Assembly (NCBI RefSeq): GCF_009730595.1
Contig: NZ_CP046276.1
Location: 744,001 to 808,000 of the forward strand
Length of the DNA stretch: 64,000 nucleotides
Origin: Spiroplasma tabanidicola
GTDB lineage: Bacteria; Bacillota_I; Bacilli_A; Mycoplasmatales; Mycoplasmataceae
Direction of reading: 5' to 3'
Part shown: positions 45,542-56,319 of the stretch, in pieces
Position numbering within the stretch: the stretch's first letter is position 1
Layout of the letters: each line of letters starts with the position of its first letter
Position numbers and translations under genes: made by a program
The notes under the pieces: generated by a model
Told to the model about the DNA's origin: nothing
The model's database searches: none
The model's input: the letters and a program-made list of their open reading frames with translations, nothing else

Positions 45542-46156
45542 TTAACCTAATGAGTTGAAAAAAATATATAAATCATTAATGTTTTCGTCAGTAAAACTAT
45601 TGCTTTTTTTCATACTTTTTATTAAAAATTTTCTATTAGATAAAGTATTTAAAATTACATTTTGATTTGCAAAGTTAGTTTTTGCTTTCAATAAATCATA
45701 AGTGAAAATTGCTTGAACTCCTAAAACATTACTTTTATTAGTTTTTAATACTTCACACACATTTAAAACACTCTGTCCTGTAGATATTAAATCTTCAATT
45801 ACTACTATTTTTTGATTTTCTTTAATAATTCCTTCAACTTGTGAGTTTTTACCATGATCTTTTGACTTTGTTCTTACATATATCATTGGTAAACCCATTT
45901 TTTGACTAATCATTGCTGCAAATCCAATTCCTGAAGTCGCAACTCCAGCTATTAATTCTACATTTGGATAGTTTTTTTTGATACTATCTATAAAACTATC
46001 AATTATTATATCTCTTTGCTTTACAAAACTTAATAATACTCTGTTATCACAATAAATCGGACTAATAATTCCACTTGCTCAAGTGAATTTATTTTCAAAG
46101 TTTAATGAAATTGCATTAGTATCTATTAAAATGTCGGTAATTAATTGTTTATCCAT
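45542..46156 (-). CDS. pyrE: Orotate phosphoribosyltransferase (204 aa)
   Basis: Joins orotate to PRPP to give OMP, step five of UMP synthesis. The PRPP loop IVVIEDLISTGQSVLNV is intact, the flexible-loop Lys/His stretch RTKSKDHGKNSQVEG is present, and the start KFTWASGIISPIYCDNR is typical. The length is standard. AAAGGAG precedes the ATG. Last gene of the operon; only 4 bases separate it from pyrF. Confidence 0.96.
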
Positions 46157-46160
46157 TTTG

Positions 46161-46844
46161 TCACTCCTTTTTTATATTTAAATATGTTTGATATGGATCT
46201 TTAGATTTAGTAATTTCTCTACCTACAACAATATAATTTGAACCACTAGCTTTTGCTTGCAATACAGTTGCTACTCTTTTTTGATCTTGATTATTAAATT
46301 CATTTCTAATACCTGGAGTTAAGCAAATAAAGTCTTTACATATGTATTTTTTTATATTTTCAACTTCATATACAGAACATACTACTCCATCAATACAATT
46401 GACATTTGCAAGTTTTGCAAGATTTAATGCAGTTTCTTGAGTATTTGTACTAATATTTAACTCATTTTTTAAAGCATTATCATCTAATGAAGTTAAACAA
46501 GTAATTGCAAGAATTTTTGTATCACTATTTAATTCTTTTTTTGCTTGATAAGTAACTTCTAGCATTTTTGCTCCTCCAAATGCATGAACAGTGACTATTT
46601 TTGGTTTTAATAATAAAACGTTTTTTATAGCTTTATAAACAGTATTTGGAATATCATGTAATTTTAAATCAATGAAAATATCATGATTTTTTTTAATCAT
46701 TTTTTTTATAATTCTCGGACCATATTTATAAAATAGTTCCATTCCAATTTTTAAAAAAAGTCTTTCTTTTTTCATTTTTTTTAAAAATTCTTTTACTTCT
46801 TTATAGTCAGAAAAATCTAAAGCAATAATTGGTGTTGTATTCAT
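46161..46844 (-). CDS. pyrF: Orotidine 5'-phosphate decarboxylase (227 aa)
   Basis: Makes UMP from OMP. The catalytic array D-x-K-x2-D is present in IFIDLKLHDIPNTVYKA, with the start IIALDFSD and the phosphate-binding end LTPGIRNEF and YIVVGREITKSKDP. A TIM barrel of normal length. No UGA codon in the gene. The ribosome-binding site is weak (AAGAAG); 14 bases lie between carB and this start. Confidence 0.97.
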   Translation of the reverse strand: MNTTPIIALDFSDYKEVKEFLKKMKKERLFLKIGMELFYKYGPRIIKKMIKKNHDIFIDLKLHDIPNTVYKAIKNVLLLKPKIVTVHAFGGAKMLEVTYQAKKELNSDTKILAITCLTSLDDNALKNELNISTNTQETALNLAKLANVNCIDGVVCSVYEVENIKKYICKDFICLTPGIRNEFNNQDQKRVATVLQAKASGSNYIVVGREITKSKDPYQTYLNIKKE

Positions 46845-46858
46845 ATATATTCTTCTTT

Positions 46859-49800
46859 CTATATTGTATTTAATGAGAAATTTCGATATTCTAAAACTTC
46901 TAAAATTGCTTCAACTGTATCAAATGATGTAAATAAAGGAATTTGTGCTTCAATTGCAGTTCTTCTTATAATTAAATCATCTTGACTATATAATTTTGAC
47001 TGATCTTTATTTTTTGTATTTATAACAATATTGACTTCTTTTGATTTTAATAATTTTAAAATATTATTGTCAGCATTATTTTCTTCAATTTTTGACACTT
47101 CACTAACAGCTAAATTATTTTCTCTAAATTTTTTAGCAGTTCCTTTTGTAGCATATATTTGAAATCCTAAGTTTTTAAATCTTTTTGCTAGCAATAAAGC
47201 ATTTTCTTTGTCATCCCCAATAGTGAATAATATATTCCCGTGTTGAGATATTGATATACCTGTTGCTTCAATTGCTTTATATAGTGCTTTAAAGTAATTT
47301 CTATCTCATCCCATAACTTCTCCAGTTGATTTCATTTCTGGTCCTAAATCTACATCTACTTCTTTTAGTTTTAAGAATGAAAATACTGGAGCTTTTATAT
47401 AGATATTTTTTTCTTCATTTTTGTTATTAATTTTATCTTGTAAATCTTTAAGTTTTTTATCAAACATTACACTAGTTGCTAAATTTACTAAATTTACATT
47501 TGTAATTTTGCTCATAAATGGAACAGTTCGACTTGATCTAGGATTAACTTCAATTACAAATAAGTCATTATCTTTTACAATAAATTGAATATTTATAATT
47601 CCAACAACTTTTAATGCTAATGCTATTTTTGTAGAAGTTTCAATAATTTGCTTTTTCATTTGCTCAGATAAGTTTTGGGGAGGATATACCGCCATTGAAT
47701 CGCCTGAGTGAACCCCTGCTTTTTCAATATGTTCCATAATCCCTGGAATAAATACATCACTTCCATCACTTACTAAATCAATTTCATATTCTTTTCCTTG
47801 AATATATTTATCAATCAACAAACCATTGTTATTACTTTCATTAATTGCATTATCAATATATGAATCAAATTCTTTTTGGTTATTTACAATATGCATTGCT
47901 TGACCACCTAAAACATAACTTGGTCTTAACAAAATTGGATATCCAATTTCTTGTGCTACTTTTAATGCTTCATCTTTGTCTGAAACTGTTTTTCCTAAAG
48001 GTTGTAATATATTCAAACTTTTTAATAGTTTTTCAAATTTTTCTCTACTTTCTGCAGCGTCTAAACTTTCTAATGATGTTCCTAAAATTTTTACACCATT
48101 ATTTTCAAGTTTTTGAGCAAGATTAATTGCAGTTTGACCTCCAAATTGTAGAATCACACCATATGGTTTTTCATAGTTAATAACATTCATAATATCTTCA
48201 ACTGTTAAAGGTTCAAAAAATAATTTATTTGATATTGAAAAGTCAGTAGAAACAGTTTCTGGATTTGAATTTATAACAATTGCTTTATAACCACATTGTT
48301 GAATTGCTTTAATACATTGAACTGTTGCATAATCAAATTCTATTCCTTGACCAATTCTAATTGGACCCGATCCCAATACAACTATTGATTTTTCTTTAAA
48401 AGGTATACTTTCATTTTCTGTTTCATAACTACTATAAAAATAAGGTGTAGTTGACTCAAATTCTCCAGAGCATGTATCAATCATTTTAAATACAGGAATA
48501 ATATTATTTTTAATTCTAAAATCATATATATCTTTTTCTTTTTTGTTTCACAATTTTGCAATTATATAATCAGAAAATCCTTTTTTCTTTGCATCTTTTA
48601 AAACATCTAAATCATCTTTATGTTTTTTTAGTTCATTTTCTAAATTTACTATATTTTGTAATTTTTCTAAAAAGAAAACATCAATTTTTGTAGCTTCATG
48701 TATTAAATTTATTTCTAAGTTTCTTTTTAAAAGCTCTGAAATTATAAATAAACGATTATGATTTGGAATTGCTATCATTTCTAAAAGTTTTGTAGTTTCA
48801 GTATTTTCAAACTCTATTGATTCAATATGATATTTTTTATTTTCTAAAGATCTAACAGCTTTTAATAACGCTTCTTCTATATTTCTACCAATAGCCATAA
48901 CTTCACCAGTTGATTTCATCTGTGAAGTTAATCTGAAATCTGCATTTAAAAATTTATCAAATGGTCATCTTGGAATTTTTGCAACTACATAATCTAAAGT
49001 TGGTTCAAAAAATGCATAAGTAGATTTTGTTACTGGATTTATAATTTCATCAAGTGTTAATCCAACAGCGATTTTTGCAGAAATTTTTGCAATTGGATAT
49101 CCAGTTGCTTTACTTGCTAAAGCAGAAGATCTACTAACTCTTGGATTTACTTCTATTACATAATATTGAAATGAGTTTGGATCGAGAGCAAATTGTATAT
49201 TACATCCACCTTCAATTTTTAATGCTTTAATTATTTTCAAAGATGAGTCTCTTAACATTTGATTGTCTTGGTCGCTTAATGTTTGAGTTGGTGCAAAAAC
49301 TATTGAATCACCAGTATGCACTCCAACTGGATCAAAATTTTCCATATTACATACAATTATTGTATTGTTGTTTTTATCTCTTACAACTTCATATTCTATT
49401 TCTTTAAAACCTAGTAAACTTTTTTCTAATAAAACACTTTTCACAGGTGATTCTTGGATTCCTTGAGTTACTATTTTTATCAACTCTTCTTGGTTGGAAC
49501 AGATTCCCCCTCCACCCCCTCCAAGTGTAAATGATGGTCTAATTATTAAAGGATAGCCAATTTCATCTGCAACTTTAAGTGCTTCATTAATTGAAGAAAC
49601 GACTTCACTTGGTGCAATTGGTTCATTTAAATCATCCATTAAATTTTTAAACAATTGGCGATCTTCTGCTTTTTTGATAGCTTCAAGTTTTGTTCCCAAT
49701 ACTTCAATATTTAATTTATTTAAAATTCCAGTTTTTTCAATATCAACAATTAAATTTAATGCAGTTTGTCCTCCAAGTGTTGGTAAAATTGCATCAGGAT

Positions 49801-50044
49801 TTTCTTTAATAATTATTTTTTCTACAAACTCAACTGTCAAAGGTTCAATATAAATTTTATCAGCAATTTCTTTTTCAGTCATTATTGTAGCAGGATTAGA
49901 ATTTATCAAAACAACTTCATAACCTTCTTCTCTTAAAGAAATGCAGGCTTGACTACCTGAATAATCAAATTCTGCTGCTTGACCTATAACAATTGGTCCT
50001 GATCCAATAACTAATATTTTTTTAATATCTGTTCTTTTTGCCAT
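46859..50044 (-). CDS. carB: Carbamoyl phosphate synthase large subunit (1061 aa)
   Basis: Makes carbamoyl phosphate from bicarbonate, glutamine-derived ammonia and two ATP. Both ATP-grasp halves are seen: N half [61 protein letters not shown] half [50 protein letters not shown]. The allosteric MGS-like domain covers about the last 130 residues. Length is close to the usual 1070. UGA is Trp at three places (before PFDKF, NKKEK and DRNYF). Follows carA by 2 bases. Confidence 0.97.
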
Positions 50045-50046
50045 AA

Positions 50047-51123
50047 TTATTTAACTTTACCTTTCTCAATCATGCTGATAAATTTATCAAATAAATAAAA
50101 TGAATCACTAGTTCCTGGACATGAGTCAGGATGGAATTGTACTGAAAATGCATTTAAATTATTATAAGATATTCCTTCCACTTCATTATCATTTAAACTT
50201 CTATGAGTTATAGTTGCTTTTTTAAAATCAATTGTATTTTCATCAACAACATATCCATGGTTTTGCGAAGTTATACATGAACGATTATTTTCTAAGTCTT
50301 TTACAGGATGATTTATACCACGATGTCCAAATTTCATTTTCTTAGTTTTAAAATCATTTGCTAATGCTAATAGTTGATGTCCTAAACAAATTCCAAAGAT
50401 AGGAACTTTTCCTATTATATTTTTTATAACTTCAATTTGTTCTGTTAAAACTATTGGATCTCCAGGACCATTACTTAAAAGTATTCCATCCACATTCATT
50501 TCTAAAATTTCTTTTGTAGATATATTGTATGGGGCAACAATGACATTACAATTTCTTTTTATTAATTCTTTTGTTATAGAAATTTTTAATCCATAATCAA
50601 TTAGTAAAATATTTCACTTACCTCCATAAATATAATATTTATTTTTTGTTGAAACTTGTTCAACACTATTTGAAGGTATATTATAATTTTTAAGTTCTTT
50701 TTTTACTTTTTCAATATTTTTTGCATCACAAACTATTGCAGCTTTCATTACACCATGTTGTCTGATTTTTTTTGTAAGCATTCTTGTATCTACATCACAA
50801 ATTCCAGAAATATTTTTTTGTTTTAAAAATTCATCTAACGAAATTTTATTTCTAAAGTTTGACCCGTTAATTGCAAATTCTTTTACAACAACACCATTAC
50901 ATGAAGGAGTTAAAGATTCATTGTCTTCTAAATTAATTCCATAATTTCCAATTAAAGGATATGTAAAAGTTATAATTTGATTATTAAAACTTTGATCAGT
51001 GATTGACTCTTGATATCCTGTCATTGCTGTTGAAAAAACTAATTCAGCAATTACATCTTTATTTGCTCCTAATGCCTTACCTTCTATTATTGTGTCATCT
51101 GATAAAACTAATCATCTTTTCAT
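50047..51123 (-). CDS. carA: Carbamoyl phosphate synthase small subunit, glutaminase (358 aa)
   Basis: Releases ammonia from glutamine for CarB. The N-terminal small-subunit domain holds [14 protein letters not shown] and GICDVDTR; the class I amidotransferase domain has the oxyanion and nucleophile block [13 protein letters not shown] (Cys246) and [10 protein letters not shown] (His331). The third catalytic residue, normally Glu in HPE, is Asp333 here. The ATG lies inside the end of pyrC, after AAGGAG. UGA encodes the Trp at residue 4. Confidence 0.95.
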
Positions 51124-52382
51124 TTTATTTCTCCTTCAAATATTGTCAATTTATTTTTTCCAAATAATTTTTTATTTAAAAATGGGGTATTTTTTGATTT
51201 TGATTTTATAAAATTTTCATTAATTTCAAATTCTTCTTCTAAATCTCAAACTACTAAGTTTGCATTTTCTTTTTCTGCAATTATATTTTGTTTTAAATTG
51301 AATATTTTATTTGGATTACTATGCATTTTTTTTATTAACTCTGATAAAGATAATAAATTTTTTTTAACTAACTCTGTATATAGAATACTAAAACTAAAAT
51401 CTAATCCTATCATTCCGAAGTTAGCCTTATCAAATTCTACATTTTTTTCATCTCAGTGATGGGGTGCATGATCTGTTGCTATACAATCAATGGTTCCATC
51501 TTGTAAACCTTTTATCAATGCAAGTCTATCTTCTTCTTTTCTAATTGGTGGATTAATTCTAAACAAACCACTATTTTTATTAAACATTTCAGATTGAAGA
51601 ATTAAATGATTTGGTGTTACTTCACAAGTTATATTTAAACTTTTTTTATGTTCTCTAATTAAATCTATAGATTTTTTTGTAGTAAGATGTCCAACATGAT
51701 AATTACAATTTATATCTTTTAATAATTCTATATCTCTTTTTAATTGTTCTACTTCTGAGTCTTGACTAAAAGTATTTAAATTATATTTTTTTGCTAAGCT
51801 ACAATCATCAATGTATCCATCTTTTTTTATACTTTCAGTTTCTAGATGAATAGAAATTATAGAGTTTGTTTTTTTAATTTGTTTTAAAATTTTTTTCATA
51901 ACTTCTTTTTTTTGAATTCCAAAACCATCATTTGAAAAATATTTTGCTCCAGCTTTTGATAAACTTTCAAAATCAACTAACTCATCACTATTTAGTTTTT
52001 TTGTTGCAGCACACATTTGAAAAATATTTAAAAAAGATTTTTCTTTAATCATTTTTTTTATTTTTAAATAATCTTCAACATTATCTGGAACTGGATTCAA
52101 ATTTGCCATTGCACAAAAAGTTGTTACTCCTCCAACCAATGCACTTCTTGTAACACTTTTTAAATCTTCTTTGTATTCATAACCTGGTTCTCTAGTATGA
52201 ACATGCACATCTATTAAACCTGGTGTTATAAATTTATTATTTGCTTCATAAACTAATAAATCTTTTTCATTAACTTCAATCATTTGACTTATTTTTTTTA
52301 TTATTTTATTTTCAATTAATATATCTTTTTTTACAAGTAAATCATTTTCAAAAAACTTAGCATTTTTTATTAGTAGTTTCAT
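51108..52382 (-). CDS. pyrC: Dihydroorotase (424 aa)
   Basis: Closes carbamoyl aspartate to dihydroorotate. Class I (Bacillus-type) enzyme: zinc site DVHVHTREPGYEYKED, FQMCAATKKL, ISIHLETES, NCNYHVGHLTT, CEVTPNHL, and the catalytic Asp in IATDHAPHHW. With UGA as Trp the frame runs past the carA ATG and stops at 51108-51110, overlapping carA by 16 bases. The ATG overlaps the pyrB stop by one base. Confidence 0.96.
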
Positions 52383-53278
52383 TAAAACTTATCTTTCAAT
52401 ACTTCTTGTAGTATTGCCATTCTCATATATAAACCATTATTCATTTGCTCAAGTATTTTTGATTTTTTTGATTCAACTAAATCTGAATCAATTTCTACAT
52501 CTCTATTAACAGGACAAGGATGCATAATGATTGCATTATCTTTTAATTGATCATATCTTTTTTTATTTAAACCATACTCATTTAAATAATCTATTTCAAT
52601 TTGATCTTCTTTTGTTTGTCTTTCTTTTTGAATTCTTAATAGCATCATTACATCAATATCATTTATAAACTCATCAATGTTTTTGTATTCACCAAAATCT
52701 TTGTAGCTATTTTCAAATCATTTTTTAGGTCCAAAGAAATATATTTTTGCACCAAGTTTTTTTAAAATTTTCATATTTGAATGTGCAACTCTTGAATATT
52801 TTAAATCTCCTAAAATTGCTATTTTTAAATTTTTAAATGTTTTAAAGTTTTCATATATTGTCATCAAATCCAATAATGATTGAGTTGGATGTTCTCCATC
52901 TCCATCTCCACCGTTTATGATTGAACATTTAATATTTTTTGAATTAATTAATTCTTTGTAATATTCTTTTTGTTGATGTCTAATCACCAAACAATCAACT
53001 TCTAAACAACTCATTGTCAAAACTGTATCATATAAAGTTTCTCCTTTATTAACAGAACTAGTTTGAGGATTAAAATTTATTACCTCCATATTTAATTTTT
53101 TTTCTGCTATTTCAAAACTCTTATGAGTTCTAGTACTTGATTCAAAAAATAAATTTGCAACAATAGTTTTTTGATTAATTTTTTTTATATTTTTATTTTT
53201 TTTAAGATCTAAAGCTTTGTTAATTAAAGCACTAATTTGATCTAAACTTAAATCTTCAATTTGTAACAGATGTTTCAC
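52382..53278 (-). CDS. pyrB: Aspartate carbamoyltransferase (298 aa)
   Basis: First committed step: carbamoyl phosphate plus aspartate. Carbamoyl-phosphate loop FFESSTRTHKSFE, GDGDGEHPTQSLLDL with the conserved His-Pro-Thr-Gln, and the Arg/Gln set LLRIQKERQ and HPCPVNRDVEI are all present. The start is taken as GTG at 53278 (MKHLLQIEDL), 9 bases after AAGGAG; a TTG three codons earlier abuts that site and is less likely. A regulatory pyrI gene is not seen. Confidence 0.96.
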
Positions 53279-53323
53279 TATTTTCAACTCCTTAATATGA
53301 AAACTTTTTTATTATTTATTATT

Positions 53324-54247
53324 TCAATTTCTTGTTTTTCTAACACTTTCCACTAATTGTTCAACAGATTCAAAGTTGTATCTTTTTAAATCTTTTTCAA
53401 AGTTAATTGCCATTTTGTATGCTGCTAAAGGATCATACATAATCGCACTACCAATTCCAACAGCACAAGCTCCTGCTAATAACATTTCAATAGCATCATC
53501 ATTGTTAAATATTCCTCCAACCCCAATAATTGGAATATCTACTTCATGAGATATTTCATTTACTATTTTTAAAGCAATATGTTTTAAAGGTTTTCCACTC
53601 ATTCCTCCATATTGTCTTGTTAGAACAGATTGTCCTGTATGTAAATCTAATCTCATTCCGGCTGGAGAGTTTAATAATACAATTGCATCAACCCCAACTT
53701 CTTTACAAATTCTTGCTGTTTTTAAAATGTCTGCATTATTGTTTGAAATTTTTACTAATATAGGTTTTTTAGAAACTTCTTTAATTTTTGTTAATAAGAT
53801 TTTTATTCCTTCTGCATCAGATTCAAACATAATGCTTTTATTGTGAACATTTGGACAAGAAATATTTAATTCAATAGCTGTTATAAATTCAATTGGATTT
53901 AACATTTCTACCATTTCAATGTATTCTTCCATTGATTCTCCTGCAATACTTACAAATGTAGGAACATTCATTTCTTCTACAAATGGTAATTTCATTTCAA
54001 TAAATCTTTTAATTCCAGCATTTCTTAAACCAACTGAATTAATGTATCCATCTTTAATTTCAGCAACTCTAGGACTTGGATTTCCTTTTCTCGGTTTATA
54101 AGTAACTGTTTTTGTTGTAATTGCTCCAAGAATATCTAAATCATGAATTGTATCTAAGTATTCTCCATTTACAAATGGACCTGATGCAATTGTAATTGGA
54201 TTTTTTAAAATTATGTTGTTTATTTTAGTAGTTAATTTTGAGCTCAT
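53324..54247 (-). CDS. pyrD: Dihydroorotate dehydrogenase, class 1B type (307 aa)
   Basis: Oxidises dihydroorotate to orotate with FMN. The catalytic Cys131 lies in IELNISCPNV; TTKTVTYKPRKGNPSPRVAE, NSPAGMRLDLHTG and IPIIGVGGIFNNDDA are as in class 1B enzymes, which normally pair with the PyrK iron-sulfur/FAD subunit to use NAD. No pyrK is present in this window. The ribosome-binding site is GAAGGA. First enzyme gene of the operon; 45 bases separate it from pyrB. Confidence 0.95.
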   Translation of the reverse strand: MSSKLTTKINNIILKNPITIASGPFVNGEYLDTIHDLDILGAITTKTVTYKPRKGNPSPRVAEIKDGYINSVGLRNAGIKRFIEMKLPFVEEMNVPTFVSIAGESMEEYIEMVEMLNPIEFITAIELNISCPNVHNKSIMFESDAEGIKILLTKIKEVSKKPILVKISNNNADILKTARICKEVGVDAIVLLNSPAGMRLDLHTGQSVLTRQYGGMSGKPLKHIALKIVNEISHEVDIPIIGVGGIFNNDDAIEMLLAGACAVGIGSAIMYDPLAAYKMAINFEKDLKRYNFESVEQLVESVRKTRN

Positions 54248-54280
54248 TTATTTTTCCTTCTTTCTAGTAATTTACATATA

Positions 54281-54372
54281 AAAAAAACCGATATATTAGC
54301 AATATTTAAAGTTGAAATACAAAACATAAAATAATGTTTTATATAAGCTTTTATTTACTAATATATCGGTTT
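54281..54372 (-). promoter_or_regulatory. Attenuator-like terminator hairpin in the pyr leader
   Basis: Two perfect 15-base arms (54285-54299 and 54358-54372; AAACCGATATATTAG and its complement) enclose 58 bases that hold a smaller stem (AAAACAT/ATGTTTT, 54321-54340). On the minus strand the second arm runs into eight T. It lies between the pyr promoter and pyrD, so it should stop most transcripts unless disrupted. Confidence 0.7.
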
Positions 54373-54568
54373 GATTATTATCTTTTAAAAAGTGTTGTGT
54401 TTGCTGTAATGTAGATAGATATAATGGGATATCTTTGTAACAAGAACAATCAATTATAAAATTTTTTATACCTATATCAAATATAGATTTATTAAATTGC
54501 AAAATATGAAAAAATGATGTACCAATACACTGAATGTTTGATATGTTCATTTTTTTATATCTTCCCAT
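54296..54568 (-). CDS. Leader ORF of the pyr operon, overlapping the attenuator (90 aa)
   Basis: ATG at 54568 with AGAGGT 8 bases upstream; TAA at 54296-54298 inside the second arm of the terminator hairpin. The peptide (MGRYKKMNISNIQCIG ... LYFNFKYC) has no family or signal peptide, with many Leu, Phe, Tyr, Ile and Asn codons. A ribosome moving along it would sit on the first arm of the hairpin and open it, as in the E. coli pyrBI leader. It could instead be an ordinary small gene whose terminator overlaps its end. Confidence 0.5.
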   Translation of the reverse strand: MGRYKKMNISNIQCIGTSFFHILQFNKSIFDIGIKNFIIDCSCYKDIPLYLSTLQQTQHFLKDNNQTDILVNKSLYKTLFYVLYFNFKYC

Positions 54569-54631
54569 AATAGTACCTCTAAGTGAAAATAACCTAAATA
54601 TCTATTTAATAGATTATTATTTTCAAAAGTT

Positions 54632-54660
54632 ATAATAACTTATTAAATAATAAATGTCAA
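54632..54660 (-). promoter_or_regulatory. Promoter of the pyr operon
   Basis: On the minus strand TTGACA (54655-54660) and TATTAT (54632-54637) are 17 bases apart, the ideal spacing, about 65 bases before the leader ORF. A second TTGACA 35 bases upstream lies in the IS terminal repeat. Confidence 0.75.
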
Positions 54661-54689
54661 ACTTTATTAATATAGATTTTATTCTTTTG

Positions 54690-56165
54690 TGTCAATAACA
54701 TATGATATTTTCCCTATATATAACAAATAAAAGTTTCCCAAATATATAATTTATAAGGGTGATTTAAATATGAGGAGATATTTAAAAATGAATAAAAAAA
54801 TAAAATGGAAATAATTAAAGCTGTAATTGATGAAAAACTATCTAAAAAAGCTGCAGCAATAAAAATCTGTCAAACAATAAGAAATGTTAACTTATTAATT
54901 AATAAATATAAAAAGTATGGTTACACAGCATTTATTCACAAAAATACTGGAAGAATATCAAATAAAAAAATGAAACATCAAATAAGTGATCAAATTATTG
55001 ACTTGTACATTAATAAATATGAAGAATATAATTATAAACACTTTCTAGAAAAACTTTGATCAAATCATCAAATAAGTGTTTCATATACTTACTTAATCAA
55101 CTTATTAAAAAAGAATAATTTATATTCACCAAGAATTCATAAAGTAACTAAAAAAATGATTAAACAAAAAATTACTAACTTATTAAAAAATGAAAATATT
55201 AAAAAACTTGAGAAACGAGAGTATTTAAATACTTTGCTTTCAATAGAAAATATTCATCCTATGCAGAATCGAAAAACAGAGTTTGGTGAGCGCTTGCAAA
55301 CTGATGCATCAGTCCACTACTGAGTTGATAATGAGAAATGGTATTTACATGGTTTTATAGATGATGCTACAGGTAAAGTTTTAGCTTTATATTTTGATAA
55401 AGAAGAAACTCTTATGGGATACTACAATATAACAAAAAATTTTTATTGGAGTAAGGGGTTCCAAGAGAGATACTTACTAACAAAAGAACTGTATTTTGAA
55501 GTCAAAAAGAAAAAGAGTCAGATCTTCACTCTGACTCTTTAACACAATACGGATTCTTATATCATAACTTAGGAATAAAGCTAACAACTTCAAGTGTTCC
55601 TCAAACAAAAGGCCGTATTGAAAGGTTGTGAAATACACTTCAAGATCGCCTACCAAAGGAACTCAAAGAAAATAATATATCAAATATAAATGAAGCAAAT
55701 TCATTTTTAAATGAATATATTAAAAGATATAATTCACAGTTTTCCCTTCAATTAAATAATATCATTAACTCTTTTGCTATTTTTAAAGAACATAAAAACA
55801 TTGACTTTTATTTATCAAGAAGATTTGAAAGAACTATTAATAAAGGTTCTACAATAAAATACCAAAATAAATTTTATTTACCACATTCGAATGGCGAGCC
55901 AGTCTTTTATAAAAATAAAACAAAAATTTTTGTAGTAGAAACTTTTGATGGGCAATTATATTCAAACTCATTTAGTGAATGAATGCCTTTAATTGAAGTT
56001 CAACAAAACTCCACTTATAAAGAAGCTTATGAAGATAAAAGTGTTTCTGATATAAAAAAAACACATAAGCAAATCAAAACAAATAGTCCATGAAAATATA
56101 CTAATTGAATATTTTACAAAAACTCTAAAAATAAAGTTTTGGGAAAAATTGATTAGTTATTGACA
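54690..56165 (+). mobile_element. IS1202/ISNCY-type insertion sequence, damaged
   Basis: The ends are a 25-bp imperfect inverted repeat: 54690-54714 begins TGTCAATAAC and ends TTTTCCC; 56141-56165 is its complement with 20 of 25 matches. The 1476-bp element carries one broken transposase gene. I found no target-site duplication next to it. It lies between the pyr promoter and glyA. Confidence 0.85.
54788..56156 (+). pseudogene. IS1202/ISNCY-family transposase, frameshifted
   Basis: Recognised by GERLQTDASVHYWVDNEK, LHGFIDDATGKVLALYFD, KEETLMGYYNITKNF, then LTTSSVPQTKGRIERLWNTL and INEANSFLNEYIKRYN, the catalytic core of this family. Damage seen: a frame change within the first ten codons (the first ATG frame ends at TAA after eight codons), a -1 shift near 55440, and a TAA at 55452-55454 where the family has Tyr. 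The Trp residues are mostly UGA. The stop TAG overlaps the right terminal repeat. Confidence 0.85.
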
Positions 56166-56287
56166 TTACAATTTACAAATTGCCGAATTAATAATATGAA
56201 CTTAGTTATAATTTATGAACATATAGCAAAATAAATACCTCAATATATCTTTAAAAAAAGATTTTGTTTTTTATAAAAAAAAAAAAA

Positions 56288-56319
56288 AATATTAAATACT
56301 TATATTAGTATTTAATATT
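56288..56319 (-). terminator. Terminator of glyA
   Basis: AATATTAAATAC and GTATTTAATATT pair around 8 bases; on the minus strand a run of about 14 T follows. It includes the glyA stop. Confidence 0.85.

Noticed and set aside
48484-48965. Apparent breaks in carB suggesting split subunits
   Set aside because: Every break is UGA, all pieces share one frame, and conserved CarB blocks run across them; reading UGA as Trp gives a single 1061-aa protein.
54690-56165. Intact, active insertion sequence
   Set aside because: The terminal repeats are fair, but the transposase has a frame change near its start, a -1 shift and an in-frame TAA.
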